Positions 1-6,940 of a DNA stretch of 63,767 bases are shown in pieces. The translations under genes and the position numbers were made by a program. This DNA comes from Nitrospirota bacterium (GTDB taxonomy: Bacteria; Nitrospirota; JACRHJ01). The notes under the pieces are model-generated. The model ran no database searches, was not told the origin of the DNA, and was given only the letters and a program-made list of their open reading frames with translations. Where the stretch lies: assembly GCA_016212105.1 (NCBI GenBank), contig JACRHJ010000049.1:1-63767 (forward strand), given 5' to 3'. Each line of letters begins with the position of its first letter. The first letter of the stretch is position 1.

Positions 1-111
1 AGCCAAGAGGACATCGTGAAGAAAACCCGGTCGTTCATGAAAACACTGCAAACAAGACCACTGCACGTCAGCAGGTACTTCAAGCACGAGAAAGTAAATT
101 ACGCGGCGTGA
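1..111 (+). pseudogene. 3' end of an IS630-like transposase (5' part outside window)
   Basis: The first 37 codons read open from the window edge to a TGA at 109-111. The tail contains a Thr-Arg-Pro-Leu-His / SRYFKHEKVNYAA pattern that resembles the C-terminus of some IS630-type DDE transposases. That match is from memory of family tails, not a search. Only the end is visible, so whether the gene is intact cannot be judged. It marks the left end of a lower-GC accessory stretch running to the tRNA-Asn gene. Confidence 0.4.
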
Positions 112-199
112 TTGCCCTGTTTAACCACCGGGTTAATAACGCATGGGGCCAGGCAGGCTATTCTGTTGGATCCGCCAGATATTTGCCGATCCATAGATG

Positions 200-209
200 T
201 GTAATTACA
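200..209. promoter_or_regulatory. Palindrome TGTAATTACA upstream of the island promoter
   Basis: This is a perfect 10-bp palindrome about 30 bp upstream of the -35 box of the promoter at 240-268. Its core is identical to the centre of the longer palindrome at 1279-1292. The recurrence before two genes of one island suggests a repressor or activator site. No regulator has been assigned. Confidence 0.4.
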
Positions 210-224
210 AGAAAAATTGAGCAA

Positions 225-238
225 GGTGTAAAAACACC
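225..238. promoter_or_regulatory. Operator-like inverted repeat abutting the -35 box
   Basis: GGTGT-AAAA-ACACC is an inverted repeat that ends one base before the TTGACT -35 box at 240. The arms match those of the perfect palindrome at 1279-1292. A site here would be well placed to control the promoter of the HsdS-like gene. The assignment is by position and repetition only. Confidence 0.5.
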
Positions 239-239
239 C

Positions 240-268
240 TTGACTTTCCCTAAATAATATTCTATATA
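240..268 (+). promoter_or_regulatory. Sigma-70-type promoter of the HsdS-like gene
   Basis: TTGACT at 240-245 and TATATA at 263-268 are separated by exactly 17 bp, close to the vegetative consensus. A strong ribosome site (AAGGGGG, 275-281) and the ATG at 288 follow. The surrounding sequence is AT-rich compared with the rest of the window. An operator-like repeat lies immediately upstream. Confidence 0.75.
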
Positions 269-287
269 TATGTGAAGGGGGAATACG

Positions 288-1259
288 ATGAACAAGCATG
301 ATTTGGATACCATATTAAAAGACAGCAAGCCGATCAGCCTGTCGTCATTACGCAGACACTCCAACAAAGCGCCGACGGTCGTGGAGGTGGATACCAGGTG
401 GCTGTTTACGGAGATTGAAATCAGCAGATGGAAGTCCGTCATCAACGAATATCACGTTGACGCCGTAGTTGCCGATTACCAGCGCGGGGGCGCCGGCAAA
501 GCACTGATTATTCTAAGCATTAAGGAGGGCCGAAGACCGCAGCAGACGTTGTTCAGGGCTAACGGTCTGGACGTGAACGAGTTTCGTGTCTCTCCCAGCG
601 TTATAGAGAGCGCCGACAGATTAGACCCATATTTTCTGATGTGGCAGGAACAGGTGCTCCGGGGTATCGACGGCTTGCAACGATTAGATTCAATCTGCCC
701 GGACGTCAGAACTGGGGTCAAGTTTAACGTATTGCCGGAGCAGGAGTGTACTGGTACAAGAGTAGGCATCGTAAGCCCTAAGAACATATCCGAGCATGGT
801 TGCCTCATCGGCGAACCCGAGGTAGTATGCGTTAAGAGCACCAAGAAGCTTGATCCCCTTGAGGAAGGCAACTTGTTGATGGTTAATTTCGGCGGCACTA
901 TCAGGAGCTATGATACTGGCCAGATCGGTCAATGCGCGGTCGTCGGCAAGGACTTCCTGGATTCGATGGACGTGCCGATTTACCCCGGCAACTTCGTCAT
1001 GTGGCTTAGGCCAAAGAAGCGGGTGGACGCTCACTACCTGATGTACAACCTGATGTTCTCCCGTTCGATCAAGAGCCAGATACGGGCCTTGGTGAAGGGA
1101 GCGAACCCCTACCAGTTTATCCTTGGACTGCCGGAGGTGAAAGGCCTCCTCCTGAAGAAACGGGACGCACGAATGGATAAAATGATAGACAAAATGAAAC
1201 TTAACATCGAGTCGCGTAAGATACTCGACGCTGAAATACGGGACTTAATGACGGACTAA
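288..1259 (+). CDS. Solitary HsdS-like (type I restriction specificity subunit-like) protein
   Basis: 323 residues. The stretch from about residue 165 to 290 has the layout of a type I restriction target-recognition domain: an entry resembling 'VSPKNISEHG', a 'LEEGNLLMVNFGGTI' segment, 'GQCAVV', then 'YLMYNLMFSRSIKSQI' and a 'KGANPYQFILGLPEVKGLLL' segment. About 30 residues of charged helix follow, like the HsdS conserved spacer helix. The first 160 residues are not recognised. Only one such domain is present, and no HsdM or HsdR lies downstream. The ATG has a strong ribosome site and its own promoter. The gene may give sequence specificity to the radical-SAM/DUF488 genes that follow; this is inference. 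It could also be a divergent DNA-binding protein of another kind. Confidence 0.65.
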   Translation: MNKHDLDTILKDSKPISLSSLRRHSNKAPTVVEVDTRWLFTEIEISRWKSVINEYHVDAVVADYQRGGAGKALIILSIKEGRRPQQTLFRANGLDVNEFRVSPSVIESADRLDPYFLMWQEQVLRGIDGLQRLDSICPDVRTGVKFNVLPEQECTGTRVGIVSPKNISEHGCLIGEPEVVCVKSTKKLDPLEEGNLLMVNFGGTIRSYDTGQIGQCAVVGKDFLDSMDVPIYPGNFVMWLRPKKRVDAHYLMYNLMFSRSIKSQIRALVKGANPYQFILGLPEVKGLLLKKRDARMDKMIDKMKLNIESRKILDAEIRDLMTD

Positions 1260-1278
1260 TTTTTTTGACTAAGCACGC

Positions 1279-1292
1279 GGTGTAATTACACC
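1279..1292. promoter_or_regulatory. Perfect 14-bp palindrome GGTGTAATTACACC
   Basis: This perfect palindrome lies 20 bp after the HsdS-like stop codon and 9 bp after a TTGACT box (1265-1270). It shares arms and core with the sites at 200-209 and 225-238. A TATGAA hexamer at 1293 is too far from TTGACT for a normal promoter, so a second promoter here is uncertain. Likely role: a shared operator for the island genes. Confidence 0.5.
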
Positions 1293-1455
1293 TATGAAAG
1301 GAGGTGACGACGACAGACTAACGGCAACTCAGGGTTCCCACATATCATAACTATCCCCGGCTTTAACCTGCTGGTGGCGAAAATATAAACGGTGGGTATG
1401 GTAAGGGAAGTACCTCGGACGTGAGTTCTGGGGGAATTGGAAGGAGCGGTAAATA

Positions 1456-1650
1456 TTGAAAGGAAAACGGAAGAATAGCGGTAAACCCCGGTACGAATAC
1501 GGCTGTAACAGGTGTTACGTCTGTTACAAGCCGGACGGGACACGCGAGATATCGGCTTGTATATTATGGCCGGTGTGTGATGAAGTCGGCTGTCCAGTAC
1601 GGATCGCCATGGAAGAGTCCGAGGCGGCATCGTCGCATTGTACAGATTAG
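1456..1650 (+). CDS. Small Cys-rich protein, possibly zinc-binding
   Basis: 64 residues from a TTG start, with AAGGAG (1441-1446) at good spacing. The sequence is basic at the N-terminus and carries the run YGCNRCYVCYKPDG, followed by further Cys residues in 'ISACILWPVCDEVGCPV' and one near the end. Cys spacing of C-x2-C-x2-C plus later pairs looks like a structural zinc site. No family was recognised. It ends 16 bases before the ATG of the DUF5131 gene, so it is probably its co-transcribed partner. The 196 bp upstream contain a palindrome and a strong Shine-Dalgarno-like AAAGGAGGTGA with no start codon behind it. Confidence 0.5.
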   Translation: MKGKRKNSGKPRYEYGCNRCYVCYKPDGTREISACILWPVCDEVGCPVRIAMEESEAASSHCTD

Positions 1651-1666
1651 GAAGGAGAAGATAATT

Positions 1667-2392
1667 ATGGGAAATACAACAATTCAATGGACGGATAAGA
1701 CTTGGAACCCGGTAACTGGATGTACCAAGGTCTCTAATGGATGTAAACACTGTTACGCCGCAACCATGGCCAAGCGGCTCAAGGCGATGGGGCAACCAAA
1801 CTACACGAACGGGTTCGAGCTGACGCTCCACCCGCACATGCTGGGACACCCGCTTCGGTGGAAGAAACCCGCGAGGATCTTCGTGAACTCGATGAGTGAC
1901 CTCTTCCACAGAGATGTGCCACTGGAGTACATACAGCAGGTGTTCGACGTGATGCGTAAGACGCCGCAGCACGAATATCAGGTCTTGACTAAGCGAGCGG
2001 AACGACTCGCAGCGGTATCTAGAAGTCTAAGCTGGCCCGATAACGTCAGCATGGGGGTAACGGTCGAGAGCGCCGACTACCTTCACCGCATTGACCATCT
2101 AAGGGGGACAGGCGCAAAGGTCAAGTTTCTGTCACTGGAACCGCTGCTTGGCCATCTATCAGGACTTGACCTGACCGGGATCGACTGGGTCATAGTTGGC
2201 GGCGAATCCGGGCCTGGGGCAAGACCGATGAACCCCGAGTGGGTCAGGAAAATACGCGACAAGTGTGTAGCGGCTGGAGTGCCATTCTTCTTCAAACAGT
2301 GGGGCGGCGTCAGGAAAAAGACTGCCGGTCGCATATTGGATGGCCGCACATGGGACGAGACACCGTTCACGGCTGCGACAGAAGGAGAATAA
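1667..2392 (+). CDS. DUF5131 (phage Gp37/Gp68) family radical-SAM-like protein
   Basis: 241 residues. The N-terminus 'IQWTDKTWNPVTGC' followed by C-x6-C-x2-C ('GCTKVSNGCKHCYA') is the signature of the phage Gp37/Gp68 (DUF5131) family, which has radical-SAM-type iron-sulfur cysteines. Later blocks such as 'RIFVNSMSDLFH', 'QVLTKRAERL', 'MGVTVE', 'FLSLEPLL' and 'WVIVGGESGPGARP' fit the family throughout. The substrate of this family is not established. The ATG at 1667 is chosen for its GGAAGGAG site; an upstream in-frame extension has none. The stop is one base from the start of the DUF488 gene, so the two are translated together. Confidence 0.88.
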   Translation: MGNTTIQWTDKTWNPVTGCTKVSNGCKHCYAATMAKRLKAMGQPNYTNGFELTLHPHMLGHPLRWKKPARIFVNSMSDLFHRDVPLEYIQQVFDVMRKTPQHEYQVLTKRAERLAAVSRSLSWPDNVSMGVTVESADYLHRIDHLRGTGAKVKFLSLEPLLGHLSGLDLTGIDWVIVGGESGPGARPMNPEWVRKIRDKCVAAGVPFFFKQWGGVRKKTAGRILDGRTWDETPFTAATEGE

Positions 2393-2393
2393 T

Positions 2394-2804
2394 ATGATTT
2401 ACACGATTGGATACGGCGGGATGAAGAACGTCGATCAACTGATTAAAATTATGGACGACAAGGATATTACGCGGCTCATTGATGTCCGCACAGTGCCGAG
2501 AGCGTGGTGCAACGCCTTTTCAAAGCCCGCCCTGCAAGACAAGCTGGGGGAACGCTACGAGTGGCTCGGGTTCAAGCTCGGCGGTCTGTACGAGATAAAA
2601 GAAGACGCAATCGCGGAACTGTCAAGACGGCATCAAGGCGAGCGTCTCCTCCTCATGTGCGCCGAGAAAGACCCGGCAAGTTGCCACCGGCACCAGCAAA
2701 TTGCTCGTCGATTATTAAAGTACGGCGTCATCGCAGTTCACCTTATAGGCAAGCAGGAGTACCCGGCAGACCAGATGCCACTGATGGACGTGGCATCTAA
2801 GTAA
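2394..2804 (+). CDS. DUF488 domain-containing protein
   Basis: 136 residues. It carries the DUF488 hallmarks: 'IYTIGYGG' at the N-terminus, 'LIDVRTVPRAW' in the middle, and 'LLLMCAEKDPASCHRHQQIARRL' near the end, with a conserved Cys, Cys-His-Arg cluster. DUF488 function is unknown. Its presence directly behind a DUF5131 gene (one-base gap, GAAGGAGA ribosome site inside the upstream gene) suggests a shared function. It is followed by a perfect inverted repeat and then a second radical SAM gene. Confidence 0.85.
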   Translation: MIYTIGYGGMKNVDQLIKIMDDKDITRLIDVRTVPRAWCNAFSKPALQDKLGERYEWLGFKLGGLYEIKEDAIAELSRRHQGERLLLMCAEKDPASCHRHQQIARRLLKYGVIAVHLIGKQEYPADQMPLMDVASK

Positions 2805-2815
2805 CTTAACAAAAG

Positions 2816-2855
2816 GTCTCCGGTGCCGCATATCCGGGGTTGCGGCACCGGAGAC
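2816..2855. repeat. Perfect 15-bp inverted repeat between DUF488 and radical SAM genes
   Basis: GTCTCCGGTGCCGCA (2816-2830) and its exact reverse complement (2841-2855) flank a 10-base loop. There is no T-run after it on the plus strand, and the next ribosome site (AGGAGG, 2862) follows at once. On the minus strand the stem is followed by CTTTTGTT, so it could terminate antisense transcripts. Otherwise it would act as an mRNA-stabilising or processing hairpin. Confidence 0.7.
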
Positions 2856-2875
2856 GAACAACAGGAGGTTAGTAT

Positions 2876-3586
2876 ATGTCAAATTTCATTTATAACTCAA
2901 AGGCCATTGACGGGCCAGCGGTCTCCCTCTATCGGGGCTGCGGGCATCGGTGTTCCTATTGTTATTGCCCCCTTATCATGCACATGACAAAGGCAGACTT
3001 CTACCGGGCAAGACCGCGTGAAGGCGTGCTCGATGGACTTCGCAAGGAGGCACCGAAGTACAGGGGGCAGAGTGTCTTTATGTCACTATCTTGCGACCCG
3101 TACCAGCCCATTGAGGCCGAGCTTGGGTTAACACGCAAGGCAATAGAGATTTTCCACTCCAACGAGGTCGGCGTAACCCTGCTGACGAAAAACGGCAAGC
3201 TTGCCCAGCGCGATTTCGACCTGCTGGCCAGCCGCCCAGATTTGAGCAGGTTCGGGGTTACGCTGACTTTCGACAATGAGGCTGACTCACGGGCATGGGA
3301 ACCGGGCGCCTCTCTGCCAAAAGAGAGGATAAAGAGCCTGAAGAAAGCGCACGAGCTTGGCATCGAGACGTGGGCGAGCATTGAGCCGGTTATAATACCT
3401 GAACAAACTCTACGCTTAATACAAAAAACGCACGAGTTCGTTGACTCCTACGAGATCGGGAAGTGGAACCATGACCAGCGGGCCAAGGAGATAGACTGGC
3501 ACGCCTTTGGGCACGCAGCGATCGCTTTATGCGAACGACTCGGCAAAGAACACTTGTTATTCGACGACCTAGTAGCGTACCTGTAG
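2876..3586 (+). CDS. SPL-family radical SAM protein
   Basis: 236 residues. 'SLYRGCGHRCSYCYCP' near residues 18-32 gives the C-x3-C-x2-C cluster motif in the form typical of the spore photoproduct lyase-like subgroup. 'FMSLSCDPYQPIE', 'LLTKNG', 'FGVTLTF' and 'WASIEPVI' are the later barrel strands of that subgroup. Enzymes of the named subgroup repair or modify nucleic acids, but many members have unknown targets. The start has an AGGAGG site at ideal spacing. It is the second radical-SAM-like gene in this operon, with DUF488 between the two. Confidence 0.85.
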   Translation: MSNFIYNSKAIDGPAVSLYRGCGHRCSYCYCPLIMHMTKADFYRARPREGVLDGLRKEAPKYRGQSVFMSLSCDPYQPIEAELGLTRKAIEIFHSNEVGVTLLTKNGKLAQRDFDLLASRPDLSRFGVTLTFDNEADSRAWEPGASLPKERIKSLKKAHELGIETWASIEPVIIPEQTLRLIQKTHEFVDSYEIGKWNHDQRAKEIDWHAFGHAAIALCERLGKEHLLFDDLVAYL

Positions 3587-3652
3587 ACCCGGCCAAACAA
3601 TGCGTGGGCAGATGTCACTATACAGGATTAATGCGAAATCACGCCATTACAC

Positions 3653-3919
3653 ATGGAAACGATGTACGGCGACAAGGAAGCCGCCTTCGTCCTCCTGAGC
3701 CACGGGGCTGCCATTAATCTGGTGGACAAGGCTGAGAACACGCCAGCGCACTTGGCGGCATTTGCCTTCAGCGCCGTGGCGCTCGATGGTCTGGCCGCAA
3801 AAGGCGCGGATTTGGACGCCGTGAATGAGGATGGGGGTACGGTGGCGCAGGTATTCCTTGTGATGGATATGTACCGGGCGCTCCACCAGCCTTGGACTGC
3901 CTCAGGGTCGGGCCGGTAG
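3653..3919 (+). CDS. Short ankyrin-repeat protein, possibly a fragment
   Basis: 88 residues. 'AAFVLLSHGAAINLVDKAENTPAHLAAFAF' and 'ALDGLAAKGADLDAVNEDGGTVAQ' are two ankyrin repeats. There is a stop codon just upstream (3629) and no clear ribosome site at the ATG. Two repeats are at or below the number that folds alone, so this may be a remnant of a longer gene or a small partner protein. It sits between the radical SAM gene and the AlpA gene. Confidence 0.45.
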   Translation: METMYGDKEAAFVLLSHGAAINLVDKAENTPAHLAAFAFSAVALDGLAAKGADLDAVNEDGGTVAQVFLVMDMYRALHQPWTASGSGR

Positions 3920-4067
3920 ATTAACAGAAGTGAGGTAAAGCCGGGGGCACTCAGCCCCGGCAGCCTCAGCACGACGGGAGGTAGGCAAATAGACGGGTTG
4001 TAGGTATTCGTCGTATCTAGTTCATAAAGAATATGATTACGTTAAGGATTCGAAAGGGGTGTCAGTT

Positions 4068-4262
4068 ATGCAGGATAAATTTATAAGAAGGCCGGAAGTT
4101 TTGAAGATAGTAGGATTGTCAGCCACAACTATATGGCGACTAGAACGTGCGGGGACGTTTCCAATGCGTCGGAAGTTGTCTACAGGGGCTGTAGGCTGGC
4201 TGGAGAGCGAGATACAAGCGTGGATGACTGAGAGGGAAACGGTTGGGGAAAAGGGCCACTAA
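4068..4262 (+). CDS. AlpA-family transcriptional regulator / excisionase-like protein
   Basis: 64 residues. 'FIRRPEVLKIVGLSATTIWRLERAGTFPMRRKL...VGWLESEIQAWM' is the standard AlpA (MerR-like helix-turn-helix) pattern found on integrative elements, where such proteins promote excision or regulate integrase. The ATG at 4068 is preferred over a GTG at 4059 because AAAGGGG (4053-4059) is correctly spaced for it. No integrase gene is visible in the window; it may lie to the left. The gene is about 110 bp from tRNA-Asn, a common integration target. Confidence 0.85.
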   Translation: MQDKFIRRPEVLKIVGLSATTIWRLERAGTFPMRRKLSTGAVGWLESEIQAWMTERETVGEKGH

Positions 4263-4304
4263 AACGGGAAAAGCTTCCTCAATGGCGACTATTAATAGAT
4301 TTTT

Positions 4305-4328
4305 AGAGGTTACCTCAGAGGTTACCTG
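4305..4328. repeat. Two tandem 12-bp repeats (AGAGGTTACCTC)
   Basis: AGAGGTTACCTC at 4305-4316 is followed directly by AGAGGTTACCTG at 4317-4328. Each unit is close to a palindrome. The pair lies between the AlpA gene and the tRNA-Asn terminator, where recombination-directionality sites of integrative elements often lie. Function is inferred from position. Confidence 0.5.
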
Positions 4329-4332
4329 AACT

Positions 4333-4364
4333 AAAAAGGGCTTGCGGAGATTTCCGCAAGCCCT
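4333..4364 (-). terminator. Rho-independent terminator of tRNA-Asn
   Basis: AAGGGCTTGCGGA pairs with TCCGCAAGCCCTT around a short loop (4336-4364), and on the minus strand the stem is followed by a run of T. It lies 9 bp past the tRNA-Asn 3' end, as expected for a tRNA transcription unit. Confidence 0.88.
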
Positions 4365-4373
4365 TGATTTCTT

Positions 4374-4449
<76 letters not shown>

Positions 4450-4492
4450 ATGGTGTCGGCCTTGCCCTGGCCCCTCTCGGGCAGGACGGATA

Positions 4493-4522
4493 TTTGTATC
4501 ACAACGGGGCCGTCTTTGTCAA
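4493..4522 (-). promoter_or_regulatory. Promoter of tRNA-Asn
   Basis: On the minus strand, TTGACA (4522-4517) is followed after 17 bp by ATACAA (4499-4494), or with 18 bp by TACAAA. The start site would fall about 35 bp before the tRNA. The -35 box is a perfect consensus. Confidence 0.65.
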
Positions 4523-4555
4523 GCCCCTTTTCATCTCATTTCGCCATTAATCCGC

Positions 4556-4585
4556 TTGACAACCGCAAGGCTTTAATGCTAATTT
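4556..4585 (+). promoter_or_regulatory. Probable promoter of tRNA-Leu
   Basis: A consensus TTGACA (4556-4561) lies about 80 bp before tRNA-Leu. With 17-18 bp spacing the -10 would be CTAATT or TAATTT, which is weak. A better TATACA (4585) is too far away. The -35 supports a promoter, while the exact -10 is uncertain. Confidence 0.45.
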
Positions 4586-4641
4586 ATACATCTCGCGGCG
4601 GCCGGTCATATTACGGCCCGTCCGGGTACGTTTTCCGATAA

Positions 4642-4728
4642 GCCGAAGTGGTGAAACTGGTAGACACGCTAGGTTCAGGGTCTAGTGGGCGCAAGCCCGT
4701 GGGGGTTCAAATCCCCCCTTCGGCACCA
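4642..4728 (+). tRNA. tRNA-Leu(CAG)
   Basis: 87 nt with acceptor stem GCCGAAG/CTTCGGC, a long variable arm (GTGGGCGCAAGCCCGT region), anticodon stem-loop CTAGG-TTCAGGG-TCTAG giving anticodon CAG, T-arm GGGGGTTCAAATCCCCC, and an encoded CCA. It is divergent from tRNA-Asn, with each promoter in the shared spacer. Confidence 0.95.
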
Positions 4729-4751
4729 TCCCCTCAAGGGGCAATTTAATG

Positions 4752-4785
4752 GCCGCCAGCTTCTGCTTGGCGGCTTTGTTGTTTC
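4752..4785 (+). terminator. Probable terminator after tRNA-Leu
   Basis: GCCGCCA and TGGCGGC form a stem around a 10-base loop, followed by TTTGTTGTTT. It lies 24 bp after the tRNA CCA end. Confidence 0.7.
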
Positions 4786-4840
4786 CCTGCCTTCTCCGAT
4801 TGCTTTTCCAAAGACACCGCGGGCGACGAATAGTGCCCGA

Positions 4841-5812
4841 CTACGAAACCTTCACCCTCGGGTCCACGATAGCATAGGATATGTCCGCGAGCATGTTGCC
4901 GACGAGCGTCAGGAAGGCTCCGATTGCGAGGTTGCCCATCACGAGCGGGTAGTCGCGCGCTGTGACCGACTGCCAGAACAGCTGCCCCATGCCGGGTATG
5001 GCAAAAAGATATTCCAGTATCACGCTCCCGCCGATAAGGCCCGGCACGGACAGGCCGAGTATGGTTATCACCGGCATCATCGCGTTCCGGAGGGCGTGCT
5101 TGTATATTACCGCGTTCTCCGTAAGCCCCTTAGCCCGCGCCGTCCTAACGTAATCCTGGTTCACGACCTCCAGCATGTTCGAGCGTATGTAGCGCGATAT
5201 GCCCGCAAGCCCGCCGAACGCGCCGAGGAACACTATGAGTATTATGTGCTGGAGACGGTCCCACTGGAGCGCGAACCAGCCCACGCCGGTCACGTCGATG
5301 CTCTGTATGCCGGATATGGGCAGCCAGCCGAGTTCCACGCCGAAAAGTATCATCAGCAACAGCCCCAGCCAGAACGAGGGCATGGAGAAGCCGAGGAATA
5401 CAGTTACCGTCGTCGCCTTGTCGAAAAACGAGTTCTGTCTCACGGCAGACAATATTCCGAGCGGCATGGCTATGAGGAACGCTCCCAGAAGCTGGAGTAT
5501 GTTGATCGATATGGTCACTGGGAGCCGCTCGACGATCTTGTCGAGCACCGGCCTGCCGTCGATGTACGAGTCGCCAAAGTCGAGCTTGGCGAAGCGCTTC
5601 ACCCAGTTGTAATATTGGACGTGGAGCGGCTTGTCGAGGCCGTAGAGCTTCTTCAGGTTCTCCCGCGCCTGCGCGGACGCCTTGGGGTTCATCTCGGTCG
5701 CCACGTCCACCGGGTTGCCTGGCGCGAGGTGTATCACGATGAACGATATGACGGTAATCCCGAACAACAGCGGGACCATCATGAACGTGCGTGTGGCGAG
5801 GTATCTAAGCAT
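4841..5812 (-). CDS. Peptide ABC transporter permease, DppB/OppB type (orphan)
   Basis: 323 residues with the classic start '[34 protein letters not shown]', about six membrane segments and the C-terminal ending '[11 protein letters not shown]' typical of DppB/OppB. The coupling-loop region reads '[34 protein letters not shown]', which is the EAA motif of these permeases. The ATG at 5812 matches the family start; a longer TTG-started form from 5872 is possible. No second permease, ATPase or binding protein is adjacent. The flanks are tRNA-Leu and a repeat-filled spacer, so partners must be encoded elsewhere or lost. Confidence 0.9.
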   Translation of the reverse strand: MLRYLATRTFMMVPLLFGITVISFIVIHLAPGNPVDVATEMNPKASAQARENLKKLYGLDKPLHVQYYNWVKRFAKLDFGDSYIDGRPVLDKIVERLPVTISINILQLLGAFLIAMPLGILSAVRQNSFFDKATTVTVFLGFSMPSFWLGLLLMILFGVELGWLPISGIQSIDVTGVGWFALQWDRLQHIILIVFLGAFGGLAGISRYIRSNMLEVVNQDYVRTARAKGLTENAVIYKHALRNAMMPVITILGLSVPGLIGGSVILEYLFAIPGMGQLFWQSVTARDYPLVMGNLAIGAFLTLVGNMLADISYAIVDPRVKVS

Positions 5813-5888
5813 GCGGGTATCGTACCAGAAATCGGGGGCGGCTTCAACCGATAAAAGGCAGCCACGACGCAACCTGGTGCCATTATGC

Positions 5889-6022
5889 CGTCATTCCCGC
5901 CCCGGCTTTAGGCATACCGGGGTAAACTCCAGCGGGAATCCATTTAATGCGCAATGACAAAATGGACCCCCGTTTTCACGGGGGTGACAAGCAAGGGCCG
6001 ACACACGGGTCGGCCCCTTACA
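5889..6022. repeat. Composite intergenic palindromic repeat (three modules)
   Basis: Three hairpin modules follow one another: a GTCATTCCCGCC...GGCGGGAATCC type with a long inner arm, a GGACCCCCGTTTTCACGGGGGTGACA type, and a GGGCCGACACACGGGTCGGCCC type. Related modules are found at many other intergenic sites in this window. There is no coding potential. Confidence 0.7.
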
Positions 6023-6027
6023 TAAAA

Positions 6028-6150
6028 CCATCCACAATTCTCCCCTCGCCCCTTGCGGGAGAGGGGCTGGGGGTGAGGGTTACATTAAATCCGGCCTCGA
6101 CCAATTCTCCCCTCGCCCCGCAATGTGAAGGGGGCCGGGGGTGAGGGTTA
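6028..6150. repeat. Dispersed C-rich/G-rich palindromic repeats
   Basis: Two copies of a TCCCCTCGCCCC...GGGGGTGAGGGTTA unit lie between the permease and nth genes. The same type recurs at 10150, 36200, 42230 and 45750. Confidence 0.6.
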
Positions 6151-6153
6151 TCC

Positions 6154-6807
6154 CTACACCTTGAACGCCGACGGGCAGACGTAGTTGACGATGCAGCCGG
6201 CACAGTCCGGCTTCTTGGCGTGACAGGTGTCCCGTCCGTGCATTATGAGCCGGTTCGAAAATCCTGTCCATTCCTCTTGTGGTATTACCTCGTACAGGTC
6301 GTACTCTATCTTCTCCGGGTCCTTGTGCGCGGTCAGGCCGAGCCTCTGTGATACCCGTATGACGTGTGTGTCGCAGACGATGCCCGGCACCCCGTATATC
6401 ATCCCGAGAATCAGGTTCGCGGTCTTCCTGCCCACTCCGGGCAGGTTCACAAGCTCCTCCATCGTGCCGGGCACCTCGCCCTCGTGGTCCTTGAGGAGCG
6501 CCTGCGCCATGGCGATGATGTTCTTCGCCTTGTTGTGGTAGAAGCCGGTCGATTTAATGTGCTCCTCGAATGCCGCTATGTCCTCCTTCGCGTAGTCCTC
6601 GGCCGTCCTGTATTTTTTGAGCAGCTCCTTGGTGACGATGTTCACCCGCGCGTCGGTGCACTGCGCCGAGAGCATCGTCGCGACGAGGAGGTCGAGCGCG
6701 GTCTCGTAGTCGAGCGCGGTCTTTGGATCGGCCGGATATTTTTCTTTGAGGTGCTTTACGATGCGCAGGGCGCGCGTCTTCCTGTGATCGAGTGACTCGT
6801 CCGTCAT
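6154..6807 (-). CDS. nth: Endonuclease III (DNA glycosylase/AP lyase)
   Basis: 217 residues. The helix-hairpin-helix 'LVNLPGVGRKTANLIL' includes the catalytic Lys, 'VCDTHVIRVSQRLGL' includes the catalytic Asp, and the C-terminal C-x6-C-x2-C-x5-C ('CHAKKPDCAGCIVNYVC') binds the 4Fe-4S cluster. It removes oxidised pyrimidines in base-excision repair. The length matches bacterial Nth, and the ATG has GAAAGGA upstream. A second, more divergent paralogue is at 16388-17041. Confidence 0.95.
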   Translation of the reverse strand: MTDESLDHRKTRALRIVKHLKEKYPADPKTALDYETALDLLVATMLSAQCTDARVNIVTKELLKKYRTAEDYAKEDIAAFEEHIKSTGFYHNKAKNIIAMAQALLKDHEGEVPGTMEELVNLPGVGRKTANLILGMIYGVPGIVCDTHVIRVSQRLGLTAHKDPEKIEYDLYEVIPQEEWTGFSNRLIMHGRDTCHAKKPDCAGCIVNYVCPSAFKV

Positions 6808-6826
6808 ATAATCCTTTCAAATCCAT

Positions 6827-6920
6827 ATTTTCCCCTCCCTTCAGGGGAGGGGATTAAGGGGAGGGTGCGCTGTAATTTCTTTCACCCCCACCCTGCCCTC
6901 CCCCCTCAAAGGGGGAGGGG
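6827..6920. repeat. Long inverted GC-rich repeat
   Basis: CCCCTCCCTTCAGGGGAGGGG and the later CCCTCCCCCCTCAAAGGGGGAGGGG form two hairpins, together with a GGATTAAGGGGAGGG unit. Similar pairs occur at 43304-43425 and 45876-45985. No gene is present here. Confidence 0.55.
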
Positions 6921-6940
6921 AAAAGGTGAGGGATCTCCTT

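Noticed and set aside
288..1259. Complete type I restriction-modification system
   Set aside because: There is only one HsdS-like protein; no methylase or HsdR gene is found on either side within the window.
1294..1350. 18-codon frame starting ATGAAAGGAGG
   Set aside because: Its start lies inside the Shine-Dalgarno-like sequence, with no ribosome site of its own, and it is very short.
4685..5854. Plus-strand open frame of 389 codons opposite the permease gene
   Set aside because: Composition is rich in Arg, His, Tyr and Glu as expected for the antisense of a GC-rich gene. It has no family resemblance, and the minus frame is a clear OppB permease.
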